This document shows positions 1 to 7,543 of a DNA stretch of 64,000 bases, piece after piece; position 1 is the stretch's first letter, and each line of letters starts with the position of its first letter. Location of the stretch: assembly GCA_007693595.1 (NCBI GenBank), contig REDI01000080.1, positions 179,138-243,137 on the forward strand, read 5' to 3'. The DNA is from Deltaproteobacteria bacterium (GTDB lineage: Bacteria; Myxococcota_A; UBA796; GCA-2862545). A program made the position numbers and the translations under genes. The notes below the pieces were generated by a model. It was not told the DNA's origin. It ran no database searches and was given only the letters and a program-made list of their open reading frames with translations.

Positions 1-1269
1 GCCTGGCCTTCGCGGTCCTCCGAGGGTCTGGGCCCTCCAGCCCCAGGCGACGAAGGGTCGAACTTGCACCGCCTGCTGCCAGAGCAAGGGAAGTCCGACG
101 CCGAGCGTGGGGAGTGGAGGGCCCGCAGACCAGCCGTCGTACAGCACGCCGATCTCGGCGGTGAGCGAGAGGTGGGTCTGCAGGTCGAACCAGTCGCGCT
201 GGATTCGGAAAAGGGCGGGACGAAGCTCCACCAACGCCGCGAATAGCCCATCACCTCGGGTGCGGGTGCGACCGTACCCCGCCAGCGCTTGCTCGCTCCC
301 CAGCTCATCGCGCCAGCGTCCCGCGGCCTTGTCTTGTTCGAAGAAGGGTTGCCGACCTGTGCTCTTGTCGAAGACCACGCGTCCACCCAGCACCAGGTGC
401 TCCCCGAAGAGGGGTCGCCATCCTGCACCCTCGATGAATAGGCCGGCAAGGGGGCGTATCTGGTCGGGGGTAAAGGTCGAGCCGATCCGTACGCTGGCCT
501 CGAAGACATGGCCAGCGATAGGCATCGGCCAGCGGTCGTGCTCCCGGTTCTCGACGCCCAGGGAGATGTCAGTGTAGAGGCCGCCATCGACGCCGAAGGG
601 GCGGGTCTGATCGAGCAGGCTGTCCTCGCGGGTGCGCACCGCCGCCCACCGGGCGTAGCCTTGCCCGAACACCGACCACCCCTGGTAGCCGACGGGCTGG
701 TTGACCGTGAGGAAGGCGTAGGGTGTCCAGATCCGGTTGCCGATCTCGGCCTCGCCGTGATCGACGAGCACGGAAGCCCCTCCGGCGCCCGCATAAGAAA
801 GGTTAGCCCACTGCTGGTAGCCGACCATCATCAGCCAGCGCCGCTCCCCCTCCCACTCGATCCGCACGAAGTTGTTCGTGTAGTCCAGTCGAGTATTTAA
901 GTAGATCGACGGCGTCAGCTTGAAGTCGTAGCCCTTCTCCCAGTCGCTCGGTCGCCGGTAGATCTCGCCCCCGAAGCCGAAGCCCAGCCCGTCGACCGGG
1001 TTGGCGCCGACGAGAGGAATGAGCATGCCTCCCCACGTGAAGGGCCTCTGGGGTCCCTCGACTTCGGTCTCGTCCCCTCCCTCGACCGGGAGGGGGGCCT
1101 GGTCCTCGAGGGGCTCGGGCTCCGGGCTCGACGGATCGGCGGCGTAGGCCAGAGGGAGACTCCCCGCCGCGCCGAGGAGGCCCAAGAGACTCCAGCGCCC
1201 GCTTGCGCAGCCCAGGAGACCTGGTCGGGGGGCGGTCACCCCGCCGATGGCGGTCCGACGTTGGATCAA
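1..1269 (-). CDS. Outer-membrane beta-barrel protein (BamA/surface-antigen-like), 3' end outside window
   Basis: The reverse-strand frame is open from a TTG at 1269 (AGGAG seven bases upstream) through base 1, about 423 codons, so the C-terminus is missing. Residues about 26-43 form a hydrophobic signal peptide ending L-A-Y-A, followed by a Pro/Glu-rich linker and then alternating aromatic/polar strands (for example GLGFGFGGEIY and NNFVRIEWEGERRWLMM) typical of a transmembrane barrel. No POTRA repeats are visible. The pattern resembles the C-terminal barrel of Omp85/surface-antigen proteins, but without the last strand I cannot confirm the family. A GTG at 1239 is an alternative start. It lies 28 bases after the prepilin peptidase gene and may be cotranscribed with it. 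Confidence 0.7.
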   Translation of the reverse strand, partial: MIQRRTAIGGVTAPRPGLLGCASGRWSLLGLLGAAGSLPLAYAADPSSPEPEPLEDQAPLPVEGGDETEVEGPQRPFTWGGMLIPLVGANPVDGLGFGFGGEIYRRPSDWEKGYDFKLTPSIYLNTRLDYTNNFVRIEWEGERRWLMMVGYQQWANLSYAGAGGASVLVDHGEAEIGNRIWTPYAFLTVNQPVGYQGWSVFGQGYARWAAVRTREDSLLDQTRPFGVDGGLYTDISLGVENREHDRWPMPIAGHVFEASVRIGSTFTPDQIRPLAGLFIEGAGWRPLFGEHLVLGGRVVFDKSTGRQPFFEQDKAAGRWRDELGSEQALAGYGRTRTRGDGLFAALVELRPALFRIQRDWFDLQTHLSLTAEIGVLYDGWSAGPPLPTLGVGLPLLWQQAVQVRPFVAWGWRAQTLGGPRRPG

Positions 1270-1297
1270 GCTCTCGCTCCTGCCCCGCGCGCGGGGT

Positions 1298-1864
1298 TCA
1301 TGGGGGCGTGTCGAAGAACCACGCTTCGGCGAAGGTGGTGAATCGTGCGGTGAGGACCGCGATCGCGATGATGGGGGCCTTGGGGATGTAGGTCTGCGGA
1401 GGTGGCTCGCCCGGCTCCAAGCGCATGAATCGGTAGTAAGGCTGCTTGAGGAACCACAGCAGCGTACGACCGACGTTCGGAAGCTTGCCCGCGAAGGTGG
1501 CGTAGAGGAGCGAGACGGGCAGCATGAGAAGGATCCCCCAGAGCGTAGCTTCCACACCGATCCACCACCCAAGGCAGGCGCCGACGCCCGCCATGAGCTT
1601 CGCGTCCCCGCCGCGGTCGAGCCCGATCGCGAACAAGCCGAAGTGCAGGGGGAGGGTCACCGCCAGACCGAGCAGGCCGAACCACCACTCTCCGGTGCCC
1701 AGCAGGCCGGCTAGCAGGTGCCAGACCACGCCGATGCCCCAGAGGGGGAAGGTGAGTCTATTTGGGATCTTCCGGGAGGATAGATCGTTGTAGATCGCCA
1801 GGATCAGCGCCAGCGCGACGAGGCCCTCAAGCGGGGTCGGGCTGTAGGTGGCGAGATCGATCAT
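1298..1864 (-). CDS. Prepilin peptidase, A24 family (TadV/CpaA-type)
   Basis: A 188-residue polytopic membrane protein. The two catalytic aspartates of type IV prepilin/preflagellin peptidases are visible: Asp27 in the first cytoplasmic loop (YNDLSSRKIPN) and Asp87 in the GGDAKLM motif. It lacks the N-terminal Cys-rich methyltransferase-type domain of PilD, so it is of the short TadV/CpaA class that only cleaves leader peptides. The ATG at 1864 has an AGGA upstream. No pilin or Tad ATPase gene is in the window, so its substrate is not evident here. Confidence 0.85.
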   Translation of the reverse strand: MIDLATYSPTPLEGLVALALILAIYNDLSSRKIPNRLTFPLWGIGVVWHLLAGLLGTGEWWFGLLGLAVTLPLHFGLFAIGLDRGGDAKLMAGVGACLGWWIGVEATLWGILLMLPVSLLYATFAGKLPNVGRTLLWFLKQPYYRFMRLEPGEPPPQTYIPKAPIIAIAVLTARFTTFAEAWFFDTPP

Positions 1865-2132
1865 CCAAGGGTCCTGGGTGTGTGGCAGCTCGCGCTGGGC
1901 TCGGGAGTATAGCCGAGCGGGCCGCGCTCGGAGCGCGAAGCGCGACCGCGCCTGGACGCGCCGGTGTCCGGGTCACGGGCATCGGGCGGGAGGACTGGCG
2001 GAACGGGACTGTGGTTGCCACCGGCCGTCGTCCGTGAGAGGCTGGAGAGGCCGGGCCTGCGGGTACGGCTGTGCGCGTCTGCGCCGCAGCGCTCCTGGCG
2101 CTCCGCAGATTCCTCCTTCGAAGGGACCGCTC

Positions 2133-3887
2133 GTGGCGAAGGCCGCCATCAAGACATTCGGAAAGTACCAGATCCTCGAGCGTATTGCGACCGGGGGAAT
2201 GGCCGAGATCTATAAGGCGCGCCTCGAAGGTATCGGAGGCTTTCAGCGTACCTTTGCCATTAAAACGATCCTTCCGCACCTCTCTCAGAGCGCCGAGTAC
2301 GTCACCATGCTCATCGAGGAGGCTCGGGTCGCGGGCTTGCTCTCGCACGCCAACATCGTGCAGATCCTCGATCTCGGGCAGGTCGATCAGACGTGGTACA
2401 TCGCGATGGAGTACGTCCACGGGCCTGATCTGGGCTCGGTGCTGCGTCGCTGCCGCGAGAAGGGCATCGAGCTTCCGCTCCCTCACACCCTCTTCGTCGC
2501 GATCGAGCTGCTCAAGGGGCTCGAGTATGCTCACAACAAGCAGGTGATGCGCAACGGCAAACAGGTGCCCTTGAATATCATCCACCGCGACATTTCACCG
2601 CCTAACGTCTTGCTGTCGATGCAGGGCGAAGTCAAGCTGACCGACTTCGGGATCGCGCGGGCGGGGCATACGGCCCTCGAGACCGTCTCGGGCGTCATCA
2701 AGGGACGATACGACTACATGAGCCCCGAACAGGCGGCGGGGGTGCGCGATCTCGACCAGCGGAGCGATCTCTTCAGCGTCGGGGTCGTGCTCTACGAGAT
2801 GTTGACCGGCGTCCACCCCTTTCGCGCTGACAACGAGCTTGTCACCGCCGAGCGGATCCGCACGGGCACCTACCGACCCGCCAGCGAGGTCAACCCCGGC
2901 GTGCCCTTCACCCTCGAGACCATCGTCGATCGTGCGCTGCGGGTCGATCGCAACGAGCGCTATCCTTCGGCGACCTCTTTCAAAGACGCGCTCGACAAGT
3001 TCTTTCACGACGCGGGGTTCCTCTTTACCCACCACAGCCTATCTCAGTATATCGGGGGGCTCTTCCCTGACTTCAAGCCAGGAAGCGCCCGCCCTCAGGC
3101 CGAAGAGCCCGACGATTTCGATCCACCCACCGAGATCGAAGACGACGAGGAGCTCGACGCCGGAGAGGGTCCGACCCGCGTGATCGACCGCCGCGAGGTG
3201 CTCCGTGCCGAGGCCGAAGCCAACGCCCCTGCGCTCTTCGGCCTCCGCAAAGACGACACCGAGACCCTCGTTCGAAAGAAGCTCTCGGAGGCGGAGTGGG
3301 ACGACGAACAAGAGACCTTGGTCCGCCATACCGCCGATCTCGGAGGGATCGACCATCGGGGGCCACCTCGCAAGGCCTTCCAGGATGATCCGCAAGAGAC
3401 GGTGGTGCGCCGCCGCCCCGACGCTCCCCCGAGCACGCGGGACCGCTCCTTGCCGGATCTGCGTGCTCTCGAGGAGCGATCCTTGGCGGAGCCCATGGAT
3501 CAGGGGCCGGTCTCTCCCTGGGTGATCGGGGTCGCGGTCATCGCGGGGGTGCTCACCTTTCTGATCGGGCTCTTTTTGGGGGGCGCGCTCGGCATGCTTG
3601 GGGCGAACTACATGTTCAACATCCGAACGGCTCCTCCCAAACTCCAGGTTCACGCCCCGCCGGGCGTTGAGGTCAAGGTGGACGGGGTGCATGTGCAAGG
3701 GGTTGTCCAGCTCGAGCCCGGCCGGCAATACAAGGTCGAGGTCATGCCGCCCGGTGCCGAGGGATCCAGCCTCACGGTCTCGGCGGGCCCGGGCGAGGTG
3801 CGGGTGCTCACCATCCAGCCGGTCGAGCTTCCCTCGGCTGAGCCCTCTGACCCTGCTCAGCCTGCCGATCAGGATCCCTCCGAGTGA
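2133..3887 (+). CDS. Membrane-anchored Ser/Thr protein kinase with C-terminal PEGA domain
   Basis: The frame is open well upstream, but the GTG at 2133 (AAGGGA six bases upstream) gives a 584-residue protein that starts just before the kinase fold. Kinase residues about 10-280 include the VAIK-type lysine (K44, FAIKTIL), HRDISPPN (151-158) and DFG (171-173), then a SPE version of the APE motif (YMSPEQ). The lysine usual after HRD is serine here, a form often seen in myxobacterial kinases, so activity is plausible. An acidic linker with repeated short ETLVR/ETVVR segments follows, then one transmembrane segment (roughly residues 465-495) and a PEGA domain placed outside the membrane. The stop overlaps the start of the UbiA-family gene, so the two are translationally coupled. 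Confidence 0.9.
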   Translation: MAKAAIKTFGKYQILERIATGGMAEIYKARLEGIGGFQRTFAIKTILPHLSQSAEYVTMLIEEARVAGLLSHANIVQILDLGQVDQTWYIAMEYVHGPDLGSVLRRCREKGIELPLPHTLFVAIELLKGLEYAHNKQVMRNGKQVPLNIIHRDISPPNVLLSMQGEVKLTDFGIARAGHTALETVSGVIKGRYDYMSPEQAAGVRDLDQRSDLFSVGVVLYEMLTGVHPFRADNELVTAERIRTGTYRPASEVNPGVPFTLETIVDRALRVDRNERYPSATSFKDALDKFFHDAGFLFTHHSLSQYIGGLFPDFKPGSARPQAEEPDDFDPPTEIEDDEELDAGEGPTRVIDRREVLRAEAEANAPALFGLRKDDTETLVRKKLSEAEWDDEQETLVRHTADLGGIDHRGPPRKAFQDDPQETVVRRRPDAPPSTRDRSLPDLRALEERSLAEPMDQGPVSPWVIGVAVIAGVLTFLIGLFLGGALGMLGANYMFNIRTAPPKLQVHAPPGVEVKVDGVHVQGVVQLEPGRQYKVEVMPPGAEGSSLTVSAGPGEVRVLTIQPVELPSAEPSDPAQPADQDPSE

Positions 3888-4867
3888 TGGCCGGAGCGCG
3901 AGGGTTCCGAGACCTGCTCAACGCCGTGGTGCGGGCGGCCCGGCCGAAGCAGTGGGCGAAGAACGTCCTAATCTTCGCTCCGCTCGTCTTCTCGCTCGCT
4001 TTTCTTGACTCCTCGAGCCTGCTCTCGGCCCTGCTCGCCGCCGCGTCGTTCTCGCTTCTCGCTTCGTCGGGCTACCTGCTCAACGACATCCTGGATCGCA
4101 AGGCGGACGCCCGCCACCCCAAGAAGCGTCACCGCCCCATCGCATCCGGCGCGCTTCCGGTGGGCTTGGCCATCGTCGAGATGGTCGGGTTGCTCGCTGC
4201 CGGGCTCACGCTGGGCTTCTTCGTCTCCCCGGCCTTCCTGGTGATCGGGCTCGCCTACCTCGTACTCACCGTGAGCTACAGCTTTTGGCTCAAGCATCGA
4301 GTGATCCTCGATGTGATGATCCTCTCGGTGTTCTACCTGCTTCGTGTCGTGGCGGGCGCGGTCGCCATCGAGGTCCGCGTGAGCGAGTGGCTGCTGTTGT
4401 GTACGGTGTTTTTGGCTCTATTCCTTGGGTTCCACAAGCGAAGGGCGGAGCTTGTTCGGATGGGGGATGGCGACTCTCGTCGAACCCTCGACTTCTACAG
4501 CCTTCCGATGCTCGATCAGTTCCAGGCGATCACGACGGGGGCCGTGGTGCTCTGCTACGCGCTGTACGCTGCGCAGGGCAGCCCGACCCCGTGGATGACC
4601 CTCACCATCCCCTTCGTTCTCTATGGGATCTTTCGCTATATCTGGCTGGTCGATCAGCGTGGAGAGGGCGGCGCGCCCGACGAGACGCTGCTCAAGGACG
4701 GGCCGATCCTCATGGCGGGGCTCGGCTTTGCGCTGACCGCCGCGATTGTGCTCCTCTCGCACGATGCGGGCCTCCTCCCTGAGGCCTTTCAAGATCCTCT
4801 CCCCGGGCGCCTCCCTCCGATGCCGACCTTCGACTCCGATGGGCTAGAGCTACCGTTCTCTCCATAA
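3887..4867 (+). CDS. UbiA-family prenyltransferase, decaprenyl-phosphate phosphoribosyltransferase-like
   Basis: A 326-residue protein with about eight to nine transmembrane helices. The N-terminus RPKQWAKN and the motif NDILDRKADARHP followed by KRHRPIASG are characteristic of the UbiA subfamily that transfers phosphoribose from PRPP to a polyprenyl phosphate, rather than of ubiquinone or haem prenyltransferases. The central YSFWLKHRVILDVM segment also fits that subfamily. In mycobacteria this reaction feeds arabinan synthesis; the role of the product here is unknown. The ATG at 3887 overlaps the kinase stop by one base (TGATG), and a GTG three bases earlier is also possible. Coupling to a PEGA kinase suggests envelope-linked regulation, which is inference. 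Confidence 0.82.
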   Translation: MAGARGFRDLLNAVVRAARPKQWAKNVLIFAPLVFSLAFLDSSSLLSALLAAASFSLLASSGYLLNDILDRKADARHPKKRHRPIASGALPVGLAIVEMVGLLAAGLTLGFFVSPAFLVIGLAYLVLTVSYSFWLKHRVILDVMILSVFYLLRVVAGAVAIEVRVSEWLLLCTVFLALFLGFHKRRAELVRMGDGDSRRTLDFYSLPMLDQFQAITTGAVVLCYALYAAQGSPTPWMTLTIPFVLYGIFRYIWLVDQRGEGGAPDETLLKDGPILMAGLGFALTAAIVLLSHDAGLLPEAFQDPLPGRLPPMPTFDSDGLELPFSP

Positions 4868-4972
4868 AACGGAGCGGCTCCTGGTGTCGGGGCTCTGGAT
4901 TGAGCGCGTCCTGATCGGTCGTCGCCTGAGCGCGGGGCCTCTTCGTTGGCTAGACTAGAGGTCGGAGGTGGG

Positions 4973-7519
4973 ATGCTCGGGTCTCGAACCGGCGGTCTGT
5001 TGCTCCTCGGGCTACTCCTGGGGGGGGCATCCCATGCGGGTGTTCGTGGCGGGGCCTACGCCGAGGCGATCCGTCTCATCGACTCGCTCTACCTCTACCC
5101 CGACGAGGTCGATGCGGGCGTCTTGCTCCATGCTTCCGCTCGGGGCCTCTCCGAGCGGGTGGACTGGTTGCTCGTAGAGGGGGAGGGGCGGTCGATCTAC
5201 CTCAACCACGGGGATGGGACCCACCTCGGAAGCCTCTCTGTCGCGTCGATCGAGACTTTGCCCGAGGCGCTGCTCGCCCTCGAAGACCTCGTGATCTCCT
5301 CCGGCTTCGATCTGGACGGCGTCGACGTACGCCTCGGCCTGCTCCAGGGCCTCACGGGGGCGCTCGACCGCTACTCTACCGTGCTCGCGGGAGACCGGCT
5401 GGAGCGCTTCGATGTCCGCCTCAAGGGAACGATGGTGGGGGTTGGGCTGTCGATGCGGTCGGCGGGGGAGGCCATGGTGATCACCGATGTGCTCGCCGAC
5501 TCTCCGGCCTCCAAGGCGGGGCTGGAGGTCGGGGATCGCGTGGTTCGAATCGATGGTCTCTCGGTCATGAACCTGCCGCTGCGCGAGGCGACCCGTCGCA
5601 TCCGGGGCGAGGCTGGCACGCTGGTGGGGCTCACGGTGCTGCGCGAGGGCCGAACGCGCGAGATCTTCCTTACTCGTGAGGAGATCGTGGTGCCCAACGT
5701 CGAGCATCGAGTGCTCGAGGGGAACGTCGGCTACATCCGCATCACGCACTTCAGCCAGCGCACCGACGAGAACCTTCGCCTGGCCCTCAACGAGCTGCAG
5801 GAGCGCGGGGGGCTGAGTGGGGGGCTCGTCATCGACCTCCGGGGGAATACGGGGGGCTCGATGAAGGACTCGGCACGATCCGCCGATGAGCTCGTGCACG
5901 AAGGCACCCTGCTCCGCACGTCGGGCCGAGGGGGGCGGCCGGTCCGCAACCTCCAGGCGCGCATGGATGCTCGCTCGGTGGGCAACGAGCCCGACGTCCC
6001 GGTCATCGTGCTCATGAACGGGCGCACGGCCTCGGGCTCGGAGATCATGGCGGGGGCGCTGGTCGAGCTGGGGAGGGCGGCCTTGGTGGGGCACCGCTCC
6101 TTTGGCAAGGGCACGGTGCAGAAGGTCTATCCCATTGATCCTGAGGCCAGGCTCAAGCTCACCGTCGCCCGCTATCTGCTCGCGGGAGATCGGCAGATCT
6201 CGAGTGATGGGCTGGCTCCTGATGTAGCGGTCGAAGACATCGTGCTCGATCGCGGCGGGGTGCGGGTCCGGCGCGTCGATCAGGACGAGGAAGAGGATCG
6301 TGAGGACGGCGCCGAGGCGGTTCAGGTGGTCGTCGAACGCTTCGGATGGCGCGAGAAGAAGCGGCCCTCGATCGACGAGCGGCTCGAGCTCGCACGGCGT
6401 GCGGTGCTCGGTGCGCGGGGACCAGACCGCGAAGACATCCTGCTCAGTCTGCGTCAGGCGGGCGAGGAGATGCGCGGCGAACACGCGGAGCGCCTGGCCG
6501 AGGCGCTGTTGGCGCGCGAGATCGACTGGAGCCTGACGGAGCGCTCCTCCACCTCGCTCGACGCCCCTCCACAGGTCGCGATCCAGCTCCGAACCGAGCC
6601 GGCCGACGGGGATCTGGTCCGCGTCGAACTCGAGATCGAGAACCTTGGATCCCAGGAGCTCGAGCAGGTCTGGGTGGAGCTCGACTGTCAGACCTTCTCG
6701 GCCTGGCGCGGGATCGCCTACCCCATCGGCCGACTCGCCCCCGGAGCGACCGCCCGCGGGGTGCACTTCCTGCGCCCCTCCATCGGGCTGGAGCTCCGCG
6801 AAGACGTGGTCACTCCCAGGGTGCGTGCCGCAGGTCGGGCGGAGCTGTTGAGCGAGAGCGTCGCGCTGTCCCTTCAGGGGCCCCCGTCCCCCGAGATCGC
6901 GGTGTCCGCCCGCTACGTCGATGCAGGAGAGCAGGGTCGGGCTGAGGTCACCGTACACAACCTTGGCTCAGGTTCCCTCTCGGGCATCGAGGTCGCCTTC
7001 GGCCATCCGGGCGAGGTCGACGTCGAGCTGCTCGACCACGCGGCCCTCATCCCCGAGCTCGCCCCGTCGGCGGCCGCCCAGGTCGGCCTCCGCCTCCAGC
7101 CTGGCGCCTCTGCTCCCGAGCGTCTGCCGCTCGGGCTGGTGGTGAGCCAAGGAGGAAGGCGCGCGCCTCTCGTGGAGTGGCCGGTCGATCTGCCACGGGA
7201 TGGCTCCGAGGTCTACCTCAGGGCGCCTCGGATCACCTTCCAGACCGAGGAGCGCTCGGGCCCGGTGGGCCTCTGGGCGCTACCACTCACCGTCGCGGAC
7301 GAGACGCGACTCGATCACGTCGTCGTCTATCTGAACGACCAGAAGATCGCCTGGGCTCCTGGGGGGGGAGGCCAGACCGAGCTCGTGCCCAGGATCCCGC
7401 TCAAGGCGGGGCAGAACCGCGTCACGGTCGTCGCCTACGACGAGCACGGCCTGCGCACCAACCGAAGCCTGGTGGTCCGGGGGGAGCTGCCGATCTCCGT
7501 CGACGCCGACAGCGACTAA
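4973..7519 (+). CDS. Exported S41 C-terminal-processing peptidase with long C-terminal extension
   Basis: An 848-residue protein from the ATG at 4973 (GGAGG just upstream; a TTG at 4946 is an unlikely longer start). A signal peptide (LLLLGLLLGGASHA) is followed by a CtpA-like module. This has a PDZ domain around residues 145-235 and an S41 domain around 250-430, with the catalytic pair serine in TASGSE (about 354) and lysine in FGKGTVQ (about 379), 25 residues apart as in Prc/CtpA. The last roughly 330 residues consist of beta-rich modules resembling CARDB/cohesin-type domains, plus a final segment in the style of an invasin repeat. Classical CtpA proteins are near 400-450 residues, so the extension is unusual and may bind substrate or cell wall. 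Confidence 0.87.
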   Translation: MLGSRTGGLLLLGLLLGGASHAGVRGGAYAEAIRLIDSLYLYPDEVDAGVLLHASARGLSERVDWLLVEGEGRSIYLNHGDGTHLGSLSVASIETLPEALLALEDLVISSGFDLDGVDVRLGLLQGLTGALDRYSTVLAGDRLERFDVRLKGTMVGVGLSMRSAGEAMVITDVLADSPASKAGLEVGDRVVRIDGLSVMNLPLREATRRIRGEAGTLVGLTVLREGRTREIFLTREEIVVPNVEHRVLEGNVGYIRITHFSQRTDENLRLALNELQERGGLSGGLVIDLRGNTGGSMKDSARSADELVHEGTLLRTSGRGGRPVRNLQARMDARSVGNEPDVPVIVLMNGRTASGSEIMAGALVELGRAALVGHRSFGKGTVQKVYPIDPEARLKLTVARYLLAGDRQISSDGLAPDVAVEDIVLDRGGVRVRRVDQDEEEDREDGAEAVQVVVERFGWREKKRPSIDERLELARRAVLGARGPDREDILLSLRQAGEEMRGEHAERLAEALLAREIDWSLTERSSTSLDAPPQVAIQLRTEPADGDLVRVELEIENLGSQELEQVWVELDCQTFSAWRGIAYPIGRLAPGATARGVHFLRPSIGLELREDVVTPRVRAAGRAELLSESVALSLQGPPSPEIAVSARYVDAGEQGRAEVTVHNLGSGSLSGIEVAFGHPGEVDVELLDHAALIPELAPSAAAQVGLRLQPGASAPERLPLGLVVSQGGRRAPLVEWPVDLPRDGSEVYLRAPRITFQTEERSGPVGLWALPLTVADETRLDHVVVYLNDQKIAWAPGGGGQTELVPRIPLKAGQNRVTVVAYDEHGLRTNRSLVVRGELPISVDADSD

Positions 7520-7536
7520 GCGAGGGTCCGCTCGCT
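7519..7536. terminator. Hairpin in convergent gap
   Basis: AGCGAG (7519-7524) pairs with CTCGCT (7531-7536) across a six-base loop, between the convergent protease and lipoprotein genes. No T-run follows, so it is only a candidate bidirectional terminator. Confidence 0.3.
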
Positions 7537-7543
7537 CGGCCGC

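Noticed and set aside
5012..6958. A 648-codon open frame on the minus strand
   Set aside because: It is antisense to the S41 protease. High GC removes stop codons from opposite frames, and its composition (many His, Arg, Gln) is not protein-like.
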